Assembly: GCA_026419655.1 (NCBI GenBank)
Contig: JANZZA010000085.1
Coordinates: 1-6,049 of the forward strand
Reading direction: 5' to 3'
Length of the DNA: 6,049 bases
From: Armatimonadota bacterium
GTDB taxonomy: Bacteria; Armatimonadota; Zipacnadia; Zipacnadales; FEN-943
Part shown: piece by piece, positions 1 to 5,550 of the stretch
Numbering within the stretch: the stretch's first letter is position 1
How the letters are laid out: every line of letters starts with the position of its first letter
Translations under genes and position numbers: made by a program
The notes under the pieces: model-generated
What the model was told of the DNA's origin: nothing
Seen by the model: only the letters and a program-made list of their open reading frames with translations
Databases searched by the model: none

Positions 1-1
1 C

Positions 2-1612
2 ATCGAACCGCTGAGCTTCTGGATGAGCATGCCACCGGAAATACCTCGCACGGAGGAAGCAGCCCTGAAATACCTCGACGAGCTAATCGCCAGGGGCGAG
101 CCGCGAGCCGTGGCCACAAAAAACTGCGTCTTCTACGGCCCAACTGGGCGAAAGTGGATGACCATAGCCGACGCGCCGTGGTGCAACGGAGCGCTATTCA
201 TGAACAATGCCTCGCCAGGCGTTACAGGCACACCAGACGCACCGACCACCCAGTACCAGGTGCACGACACGGTGGTGAAATCAATCCTGACCGACCGCAC
301 CATGCCGACGGCCTGGCAGGCTTACGGCGGTGGCTTCCGGTTAGCGCGGGACGAAGGGATACATGGCTCAGCGGCGGTGTGTGAACGCGCTGAACCTGGA
401 GGCCCCATGGGGGCCCAGCAGCGCGTCGTTCTCAACCAGGAGCAGCCTCGCCCCATTATCGCCACCGCCTGCAGCAAAGCTGAAAACGTCACGGGCCAGC
501 CCAGTGGAGACTATAGCCTCTACATTGACTGCTTTTACACCGACGGCACGCCGCTTTACGGACAGGTGGCCCCCTTCAGCACTCGAACTCATGACTGGGA
601 ACAGGTGACTGTGCGCATCGAGCCGGCAAAGCCTGTCCAGGCGTTAAACCTTCATCTGCTGCTGCGCGGAGATAAATACGGGAAGGTGTGGTTCGACGAA
701 ATCTCGGTGCGCGAAGAAGGTAGCGACCGGGAGCTTTGCGCCAATGGTGGGTTCGAAGACACGCCGAGAGCAGTCCAACTGGACGGCCTCTATTTTGACT
801 CCTTCGAGATGGCAGCCACGGACCTGAACTACCGGCGAGAACACTTCGCCGGCGCCCAGCTCCCCCTGGTCTATGACCGAAGCGGCAGGCTATGTCAGAT
901 GGGCTACTTCATAACCATGGAGCTACTGATGGACTTTGCGGCACGGCTGCACGCGGCTGGCAAGATGACCTTTGCCAACGGCGTTCTGTGGAATTTCCCC
1001 TGGGCCGCAGGCTTCCTCGACGTGTATGGCACCGAGACTAACTGGATGCGAGACGGCAGATTTGTGCCCGATAGCGACGAACAGATGCTTTACTGGCGTG
1101 CCATGGCAGCCCAGAGACCCTACCTGACACTGCTGAATACGCGTTTTGAGAACTTCCCACACGAGTGGGTCGAGAAATACTTTGCTCGCTGCGCATACTA
1201 TGGCGTGTTGCCCAGCATGTTCAGCTACAACGCCGCCGACGAAGTCTACTGGAACCGCCCCAACATCTATAACCGCGACCGGGACCTGTTCATAAAATAC
1301 ATCCCCGTGATAAGAGCCATGTCGGAGGCGGGGTGGGAGCCGGTGACGCTGACGGAGACCAACCGGCCGGACATTTGGGTGGAACGGTATGGGAAGACAG
1401 GCACAGTGTTCTTTGTAGTATTCAACCCCACTGACAACGCCGCTGACGTGCGGGTGAAGGTAGACCTCAAAGCCCTGACAGGTGGCCGGCAGGCAAAAGC
1501 GGCAATGTTGCTGCCGGAGCAACACGACCTTGGGATGGCTGCTGGCGACGTATGGAACCCGGCGACGACGCTGCGGCCAGATGAAGTGGCAGTTTTTCGT
1601 CTGACCTGGTAG
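2..1612 (+). CDS. Glycoside-hydrolase-like protein with carbohydrate-binding-type module (5' truncated)
   Basis: The frame is open to the left edge. The first ATG (23) has no good ribosome site, so the true start probably lies outside the window; residues here are numbered from that ATG (529 residues to the stop). Residues ~115-232 look like a jelly-roll carbohydrate-binding module of the CBM4/9 type, ending in the typical strand GKVWFDEISVREE, then NGGFED (241-246). Next comes a barrel-like segment opening with DGLYFDSFE (254-262), whose Asp254, Asp259 and Glu262 are possible catalytic or substrate-contact residues, and continuing to ~450 with many aromatics (NGVLWNFPW, YWNRPNIYNRD). The tail (~454-529, FFVVFNPTDNAADVRVKVDL) resembles the C-terminal beta-sandwich that caps many glycosidases. 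I infer polysaccharide or glycoside breakdown, but cannot name a GH family or substrate. No signal peptide can be judged because the N-terminus is missing. It is convergent with mtnA. Confidence 0.75.
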   Translation: MEPLSFWMSMPPEIPRTEEAALKYLDELIARGEPRAVATKNCVFYGPTGRKWMTIADAPWCNGALFMNNASPGVTGTPDAPTTQYQVHDTVVKSILTDRTMPTAWQAYGGGFRLARDEGIHGSAAVCERAEPGGPMGAQQRVVLNQEQPRPIIATACSKAENVTGQPSGDYSLYIDCFYTDGTPLYGQVAPFSTRTHDWEQVTVRIEPAKPVQALNLHLLLRGDKYGKVWFDEISVREEGSDRELCANGGFEDTPRAVQLDGLYFDSFEMAATDLNYRREHFAGAQLPLVYDRSGRLCQMGYFITMELLMDFAARLHAAGKMTFANGVLWNFPWAAGFLDVYGTETNWMRDGRFVPDSDEQMLYWRAMAAQRPYLTLLNTRFENFPHEWVEKYFARCAYYGVLPSMFSYNAADEVYWNRPNIYNRDRDLFIKYIPVIRAMSEAGWEPVTLTETNRPDIWVERYGKTGTVFFVVFNPTDNAADVRVKVDLKALTGGRQAKAAMLLPEQHDLGMAAGDVWNPATTLRPDEVAVFRLTW

Positions 1613-1652
1613 ACAGCCCGGACTAAAAACGTGAAAAAGTTTGGGAGAGGGA

Positions 1653-1687
1653 CCGGGGAACGACTCTTTTCAAAGAGTTGCCCCCGG
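1653..1687. terminator. Long palindrome at convergent gene ends, possible bidirectional terminator
   Basis: An outer stem CCGGGG (1653-1658) pairs with CCCCGG (1682-1687). After an AA/C internal loop, an inner stem CGACTCTT (1661-1668) pairs with AAGAGTTG (1673-1680) with one G-T pair, closing on loop TTCA (1669-1672). It sits between the stop of the hydrolase-like gene and the stop of mtnA, where a shared terminator is expected. No T-tract follows directly on either strand; on the minus strand CTTTTT appears about 12 nt beyond the stem. It could therefore be an intrinsic terminator, an RNA-end protecting hairpin, or a copy of a dispersed palindromic repeat. The right arm lies inside the mtnA coding sequence. 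Confidence 0.55.
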
Positions 1688-2752
1688 ACTATCAGTCTTC
1701 TCAGCCAGGGCGCGCAGACTTTCCTCGAAAGGCGGCCAGGCCACACCGCGATCCGTGATTATGGCCGTTATTAGCGCGGCGGGCGTGACGTCAAAGGCCG
1801 GGTTGAAAATGCCGGCGCCAGGTGGAGTAATGGCCTGCTTACCGAAGCCAGCCAGCCAGGCGACTTCGTCGGGGCTGCGCTGCTCGATGGGAATCTCCTG
1901 CCCCGACGCAATCGAGAAATCCACGGTGGACAAAGGCGCGGCCACATAGAAGGGTATTCCGTGGTGGCGGCATAGTACCGCTACGCCGTAAGTGCCGATT
2001 TTGTTGGCGGTGTCGCCGTTGCGGGCGATCCGGTCAGCGCCTACTACGGCGCAGTCCACCTGGCCAGCAGCCATAAGAGACCCCGCCATGTTGTCACAAA
2101 GGACCGTGCACGGAATACCATCAGCCACAAGCTCGAAGGCGGTCAGCCTGGCACCCTGGAGGAGCGGTCGAGTCTCATCGGCCCACACGTGAATCTTCTT
2201 TCCGGCCTCGACGGCGGCGCGAATGACACCCAGGGCCGTTCCGTAGCCGGCGGTGGCCAGAGCTCCAGCATTGCAGTGGGTCAAGACGCGCGCGCCGTCT
2301 GGGAGAAGGTCGGCACCATAGCGACCAATGGCCCGGCAGCACTCGATGTCCTCGGCAATAATAGCAGAAGCCTCGCGGCTGAGCGCGTATCGCAAGCCCG
2401 CCCCGTCGCCAGTCCATGATTCCCACACGGCCCGCATCCTGTCCAAGGCCCAGAAGAGGTTTACGGCCGTGGGGCGCGTCGCAGCGAGAGTGTCGGTGGC
2501 CCAGCTGAGGTAGGCCTTCATGGCTGCCAGGTCGTCAGGCGCAAGGGCAGCGGCAAGCGCTATGCCGGCCGCCGCTGCGCAACCAATGGCCGGCGCCCCA
2601 CGCACCCGTAGCATCCGTATGGCCTCAGCCACGGCGTCAACGTCGCACAGGTCTAGCAGGCACTCCTGCGTCGGCAGCAGCGTCTGGTCAACAATCCTGA
2701 CCGCAGGAGCTTCCGCAATCCACTGCACGGTCGGCGGCAACCTGAAAGGCAC
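1670..2752 (-). CDS. mtnA: S-methyl-5-thioribose-1-phosphate isomerase
   Basis: Catalyses isomerisation of 5-methylthioribose 1-phosphate to 5-methylthioribulose 1-phosphate in the cytosolic methionine salvage pathway, which recycles methylthioadenosine; some homologues also serve 5-deoxyribose disposal. The 360 residues match the usual family length. Diagnostic motifs are RGAPAIG (51-57, phosphosugar binding), THCNAGALAT (158-167) with catalytic-type Cys160, ADETRPLLQGARLT (191-204), and VGADRIARNGDTANKIGTY (237-255) with Asp240. Cys160 and Asp240 fall at the numbering known for Bacillus subtilis MtnA, so the protein looks intact and active. The start is GTG at 2752: a TGA lies in frame at 2767-2765 with no other start codon between, and a GAGGGGGT ribosome site is 6 nt upstream. 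No other salvage genes (mtnK, mtnP, mtnB) are in the window. The last codons (PGATL and stop) are made by the palindrome at 1653-1687. The related eIF2B-like and ribose-1,5-bisphosphate isomerase families are less likely given these motifs. Confidence 0.95.
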   Translation of the reverse strand: MPFRLPPTVQWIAEAPAVRIVDQTLLPTQECLLDLCDVDAVAEAIRMLRVRGAPAIGCAAAAGIALAAALAPDDLAAMKAYLSWATDTLAATRPTAVNLFWALDRMRAVWESWTGDGAGLRYALSREASAIIAEDIECCRAIGRYGADLLPDGARVLTHCNAGALATAGYGTALGVIRAAVEAGKKIHVWADETRPLLQGARLTAFELVADGIPCTVLCDNMAGSLMAAGQVDCAVVGADRIARNGDTANKIGTYGVAVLCRHHGIPFYVAAPLSTVDFSIASGQEIPIEQRSPDEVAWLAGFGKQAITPPGAGIFNPAFDVTPAALITAIITDRGVAWPPFEESLRALAEKTDSPGATL

Positions 2753-2758
2753 CTTTTC

Positions 2759-2766
2759 ACCCCCTC
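2759..2766 (-). promoter_or_regulatory. Ribosome binding site of mtnA
   Basis: Read on the minus strand this is GAGGGGGT, 6 nt before the GTG at 2752. It is a strong purine-rich Shine-Dalgarno match and, with the in-frame stop just upstream, fixes GTG as the start codon. Confidence 0.75.
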
Positions 2767-2772
2767 AAGCGC

Positions 2773-2806
2773 CCCAAACTATACCGGACATGTCCCAAAC
2801 AATACC
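2773..2806 (-). promoter_or_regulatory. Direct repeat plus palindrome upstream of mtnA, candidate operator/promoter
   Basis: Two 13-bp copies, CCCAAACTATACC (2773-2785) and CCCAAACAATACC (2794-2806) on the plus strand, differ at one base and are offset by 21 bp, two helical turns. The perfect palindrome GGACATGTCC (2786-2795) lies between them and overlaps the second copy. On the minus strand the proximal copy contains TATAGT (2784-2779), a possible -10 box about 27 nt before the mtnA start; the -35 position (TGGTAT, 17 nt further) is poor. The layout suits a dimeric regulator covering the mtnA promoter. The repeat is seen; the regulatory role is inferred. Confidence 0.4.
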
Positions 2807-2974
2807 ACTCGCAGCGCTGATGCCTCGCCATGTGACATTACAGTAATCCTAGCATCTAGCAACCAAGCGTAAGGTGATAACATTACCGGAGGAGACCCTT
2901 CGCGGAGAACACTTCAAAAAACGGTGTTCGACAAGGCCCTTGGCACGCCTTTTGGGACTGCAAGCAGCGCAGAA

Positions 2975-3206
2975 GCCTGGCGGGGAGTATTCGGTTTTCC
3001 AAAGACACTGTTGCCAAAGTTTCTACAGCGCTTCGGAGACGCGCTCCGAGGCAAGAGATGAGACACACAGTTTTATACACTTTTGTGGCCCCGTATAAGC
3101 CAACGCCGGGCCTTGTGATAGACCACCAAGGTCATTCTTCGGGCCTTACTCTTTCCTGCCTGAAACAAAATCCTGAGTAAACTTAATACTCCCCGCCCGG
3201 CCAGGC
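2975..3206. repeat. Inverted repeat pair bounding a ~232-bp segment
   Basis: The left copy GCCTGGCGGGGAGTATT (2975-2991) is matched by the reverse complement of 3185-3206, which reads GCCTGG, five extra bases CCGGG, then CGGGGAGTATT. All 17 bases of the left copy are therefore matched apart from one 5-nt insertion. The arms could be ends of a MITE-like element or a long-range RNA stem. GCAGCG occurs just outside both ends (2964-2969, 3212-3217), but not immediately adjacent, so it is weak as a target-site duplication. Confidence 0.45.
3031..3051. repeat. 8-bp hairpin in the intergenic region
   Basis: CTTCGGAG (3031-3038) pairs with CTCCGAGG (3044-3051) with one T-G pair, closing a 5-nt loop ACGCG. 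It lies inside the segment bounded by the inverted repeat pair. No T-tract follows directly; the next T-rich stretch (TTTTATAC) begins about 20 nt later. Confidence 0.4.
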
Positions 3207-3246
3207 ATGTGGCAGCGTACTGGAGCGAGAAGGTACAATGATGGGC

Positions 3247-3297
3247 AAAGAAGGAGTATCCGGGTATCACTCGGGTGACGGTTGCAAAACCTTCTTT
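3247..3297 (+). other. Predicted multi-helix stem structure upstream of moxR
   Basis: AAAGAAGG (3247-3254) pairs perfectly with CCTTCTTT (3290-3297). Inside, CCG (3260-3262) can pair with CGG (3279-3281), and TCAC (3267-3270) with GTGA (3275-3278) across the tetraloop TCGG, with a GGTA bulge at 3263-3266. The nested helices look more like an RNA fold than chance, but no known family is recognised, and function (leader, small RNA or none) is unknown. Strand is assigned by proximity to moxR only. Confidence 0.3.
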
Positions 3298-3314
3298 TCA
3301 GGCCTGGGGCGTGC

Positions 3315-3357
3315 CCGTGTAGTGTAAGTTGCGGACTCAAACCCGCGACCTACACGG
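3315..3357 (+). repeat. Strong bulged hairpin ~70 bp before moxR
   Basis: CCGTGTAG (3315-3322) pairs perfectly with CTACACGG (3350-3357). After a 5-nt bulge TGTAA (3323-3327), GTTGCGG (3328-3334) pairs with CCGCGAC (3343-3349) with one T-G pair, closing loop ACTCAAAC. This gives 15 base pairs in all, the most stable structure in the window. No T-tract follows, so it is not a standard terminator. Read on the minus strand, the loop region GGGTTTGAGTCC resembles a tRNA T-arm. It may be a leader hairpin of the moxR transcript, a dispersed palindrome or a tRNA-derived remnant. Confidence 0.5.
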
Positions 3358-3429
3358 AGTGGCAGCTGCGCCGAGGCGAGTTTTGCAGCGGTCACCTCAG
3401 AGTCGTCGAATCACTGGAGCGAAAGACCC

Positions 3430-4380
3430 ATGGCTGACCTGCCGATCGAGGAAACCTCAGAGCGCCTGTCGCGCATAGTGGCGAATGTGGAGCGAGTGAT
3501 AGTCGGCAAGCGAGAAGTGGTAGAGCAGGCGCTCATTTGCTTGCTGTCCGGCGGGCACGCGCTGCTGGACGATGTGCCGGGAGTGGGAAAAACCATGCTC
3601 GCCCGGGCCGTGGCCCGGTCCATCGGGGGACAGTTTCGGCGCGTGCAATTCACCCCGGACCTGCTGCCCAGCGATGTGACGGGAGTGACAATCTACAACC
3701 AGGCCAAGGGAGACTTCGAGTTTCGCCCAGGACCAGTATTCACTAATGTGCTGCTGGCAGACGAAATCAATCGCTCCTCGCCGCGTACCCAGGCAGCGTT
3801 GCTGGAAGCCATGGGTGAGCGGCAGGTGACCGTAGACGGGACGACTTACGGGCTTTTGCGGCCCTTCATGGTACTGGCCACGGAGAATCCAATCGAGATT
3901 GAAGGCATCTATCCGCTGCCCGAATCACAACTGGACAGATTCACCATGCGCCTGCGGATTGGCTATCCGTCGCGAGAGGCCGAAGAAGAGATAGTACGAC
4001 GCCAGCTCCTGAGGCATCCTATCGAAACGCTGGAACCAGTCGTGACGCCCGAAGAAGTAGTCCGGGCCCAGGAAATAGTCGCGCGGGTTCAAGTGCATGA
4101 GAAAGTGTACGACTACGTGCTAGAGATCGTAACGCGGACGCGGCAGTCAGAGCACGTGGAAGTTGGAGTAAGTCCGCGAGGGACTATAACCCTTATAAGG
4201 TGCGCCCAGGCTCTGGCAGTCATGCACGGACGGGATTACGTCCTCCCTGACGATGTCAAGTGGCTGGCACCCCACTGCCTCGCGCACCGGATCCTGGTGA
4301 AGCCTGAGGCGCGCCTGCAGGGTATCGAGGGGCGCGACGTCATAAGTTCGGTGCTGGACAGCGTGCCGGTAGTTCTCTAA
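3430..4380 (+). CDS. MoxR-family AAA+ ATPase
   Basis: A cytoplasmic AAA+ ATPase of the MoxR type, thought to act as a chaperone that remodels or activates envelope or VWA-domain partner proteins using ATP. The 316 residues are normal family length. Seen in order: the N-terminal IVGKREVVEQALICLLSGGHALLDDVPGVGKT with Walker A (48-55, Lys54), the conserved RVQFTPDLLPSDVTG (71-85), Walker B LLADEINRS (108-116, Glu112), sensor 1 ATENP (150-154, Asn153), the YPLPESQLDRF arginine-finger segment (161-171, Arg170), and sensor 2 GVSPRG (246-251, Arg250) followed by GRDYVLPDDVK (267-277). All core ATPase residues are present. The usual ATQNP and EQEGTYPLPEAQ read ATENP and EIEGIYPLPESQ here, mild departures. 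GGAG (3416-3419) lies 10 nt before the ATG. The DUF58 gene starts 3 bp after the stop, so they are probably co-transcribed and partners. Confidence 0.95.
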   Translation: MADLPIEETSERLSRIVANVERVIVGKREVVEQALICLLSGGHALLDDVPGVGKTMLARAVARSIGGQFRRVQFTPDLLPSDVTGVTIYNQAKGDFEFRPGPVFTNVLLADEINRSSPRTQAALLEAMGERQVTVDGTTYGLLRPFMVLATENPIEIEGIYPLPESQLDRFTMRLRIGYPSREAEEEIVRRQLLRHPIETLEPVVTPEEVVRAQEIVARVQVHEKVYDYVLEIVTRTRQSEHVEVGVSPRGTITLIRCAQALAVMHGRDYVLPDDVKWLAPHCLAHRILVKPEARLQGIEGRDVISSVLDSVPVVL

Positions 4381-4383
4381 CTC

Positions 4384-5550
4384 ATGACTCGGCGAGGCAA
4401 GCTTTTCCTTGTTGCCACGGTGATACTTTACCTGGCCGGGACAACTAACGACTCCCAGCCAGCTTATACTTACGCCTCGGCTTTGCTGGGGATCCTCCTC
4501 GGCGCCTATGTGCTTTCGCGACTTTCCGCCAGCGGCCTGCGCCTGCGTCTCAAGCACGTGCCAGCAGTGGTCCAGGCCTTGCAGTCCGTTGCTCTAGGCG
4601 TAGAAGTTATAAATGACGCTCTTTTGCCAAAGCGACGAGCACGACTGGCCGGAAAACTGCGGGCCGTTTCCTTTGAAGGGCCGGCGGACGAGATTCGCCT
4701 GCGTCTGCCAACAGTGCCGCGCGGCGCAACAGCCGCCGTGAACCTGCCGCTGCAGTTACCCTGGCGTGGACTATGGCACCTCGAAGACTTGCGGCTTGAG
4801 GGATCAGACCCTCTCGGCATTTACCAGCGGCCGGAGAAGTCGGTGGGCACCGTGGCGATAGTAGCGACACCTGCATACTGGCCCCGACTGCCCGCGCCGT
4901 GGACTGCTCTGCTCACGCCCCAGGCACGGCTCCGCGTGGCCGCCCTGCGCCCCGATCTGGGTGAGTATCACTCTTTGCGCGAATATCAGCCAGGGGACGA
5001 CCTTCGCCGCGTGCACTGGCGAGCTACGGCGCATCGCTCCAAGCTTATGATAAAAGAATTCGAGCAGCCCCGGGACTTACAGGTGCAGGTGTGGCTGGCG
5101 CCGTGCTCGGAAGAAGACAAAGTTGATCCTATGGCAGAGTTAGCGATTTCCGTAGCGGCGACAATCGCTCATATCTTCCTGGCCGGCGGGATTGCAACGA
5201 CAGTGCGGGCTGTGGGACTGCCGCCCGCAGCCCAGGGGCCGTCTCGTGGCGAACTGTTCTGGCGCGAGCTACTGATCGCATTGGGCAGCCTGCGGTATGC
5301 AGCACCGGATAAAGTTGCTGCTTCGGTCGGACACTGGGCGCGCAACCTACCGTCCGGCGCATCTGTTTATATGGTTAGCAACGACAGTATGGCCCTCACT
5401 GCGATGCATCAAAGTCTGGACGGCTTCGCCAACCCCTCGGCGCTTTACACTGGCCCCGAGGAAAAGGCACCAGCGGTGGCGCTGTCTGTAGCGAGCTTTG
5501 ACGAGAACCCGGAGGTGCTAATGGGGATTGGCCGCGGCCCTCGCGGTTAA
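4384..5550 (+). CDS. DUF58 domain membrane-anchored protein
   Basis: Partner of the MoxR ATPase in a widespread gene pair; exact biochemical role unknown, usually placed at the cell envelope. The 388 residues begin with a positive start (MTRRGK) and two hydrophobic segments (~6-20 and ~28-47), predicted membrane helices. A beta-rich region follows, with IRLRLPTVPRGATAAV and the RLEGSDPLGIYQR strand-turn usual in this family. The DUF58 signature is clear: GEYHSLREYQPGDDLRRVHWRATAHRSKLMIKEFE (193-227). Within it the conserved Arg199, Tyr201, Pro203-Gly204-Asp205, Arg208-Arg209, His211-Trp212 and Lys224-Glu225-Phe226 are kept. The next strand reads VQVWLAP, without the aspartate often found there, and no DxSxS metal site is seen, so a VWA-type metal-binding role is not supported. 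It starts 3 bp after the moxR stop. Its 3' end overlaps the downstream membrane-protein frame by 23 bp if that gene starts at TTG 5528. Confidence 0.92.
   Translation: MTRRGKLFLVATVILYLAGTTNDSQPAYTYASALLGILLGAYVLSRLSASGLRLRLKHVPAVVQALQSVALGVEVINDALLPKRRARLAGKLRAVSFEGPADEIRLRLPTVPRGATAAVNLPLQLPWRGLWHLEDLRLEGSDPLGIYQRPEKSVGTVAIVATPAYWPRLPAPWTALLTPQARLRVAALRPDLGEYHSLREYQPGDDLRRVHWRATAHRSKLMIKEFEQPRDLQVQVWLAPCSEEDKVDPMAELAISVAATIAHIFLAGGIATTVRAVGLPPAAQGPSRGELFWRELLIALGSLRYAAPDKVAASVGHWARNLPSGASVYMVSNDSMALTAMHQSLDGFANPSALYTGPEEKAPAVALSVASFDENPEVLMGIGRGPRG
5511..5517 (+). promoter_or_regulatory. Ribosome binding site of the terminal membrane-protein gene, inside the DUF58 gene
   Basis: GGAGGTG lies 10 nt before TTG 5528, the only usable start codon in the membrane-protein frame downstream of the TAA at 5519-5521 and ahead of the first predicted helix. 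It is only 3 nt before ATG 5521, but that ATG is in the DUF58 frame and would give just nine codons. The position supports translational coupling. Confidence 0.5.

Larger units (their letters stand above)
2807..3415. other. Long intergenic region without a convincing gene, rich in inverted repeats
   Basis: This stretch separates the divergent mtnA and moxR genes. The short open frames in it (at most ~75 codons) have no recognisable family and mostly lack ribosome sites. It contains several self-complementary segments, described separately: 2975-2991 with 3185-3206, 3031-3051, 3247-3297 and 3315-3357. Smaller ones are GAACAC/GTGTTC (2907-2912/2924-2929), GGCCTTG/CAAGGTC (around 3110-3132), and an outer pair GGCACGCC/GGCGTGCC (2942-2949/3308-3315). 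CGGGCCTT occurs twice as a direct repeat (3107-3114, 3140-3147). No tRNA, rRNA or known riboswitch is recognised. It may hold promoters for both flanking genes, a structured RNA, or a decayed small mobile element. Confidence 0.5.

Noticed and set aside
923..1525. 200-codon open frame on the minus strand inside the hydrolase-like gene
   Set aside because: It lies wholly within a well-supported plus-strand gene, and its translation is rich in Cys, His and Pro with no domain signature.
2753..2880. SAM riboswitch before mtnA
   Set aside because: No SAM-I or SAM-II core motifs could be found in the minus-strand leader, and the predicted promoter leaves only about 20 nt of leader.
2874..3098. 74-codon open frame in the intergenic gap
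   Set aside because: No family resemblance and unusual composition; it crosses the left inverted-repeat arm and the 3031-3051 hairpin, so coding use is unlikely.
3160..3190. Possible promoter CTGAAA with TAATAC/AATACT for the moxR cluster
   Set aside because: The -10 match is only partial and overlaps the inverted-repeat arm; it would imply a leader over 230 nt with no other support.
3238..3327. 29-codon ORF with tandem ATG starts upstream of moxR
   Set aside because: Ribosome site is weak, no recognisable protein, and the sequence is better explained by nested base pairing at 3247-3297; its stop lies in the next hairpin.
2807..3415. CRISPR array
   Set aside because: The repeats are inverted or occur only twice, with no regularly spaced direct repeats.
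3300..3420. tRNA gene on the minus strand
   Set aside because: Only a T-arm-like segment exists; the T-stem is imperfect, and no acceptor stem, D-arm or anticodon arm can be built.
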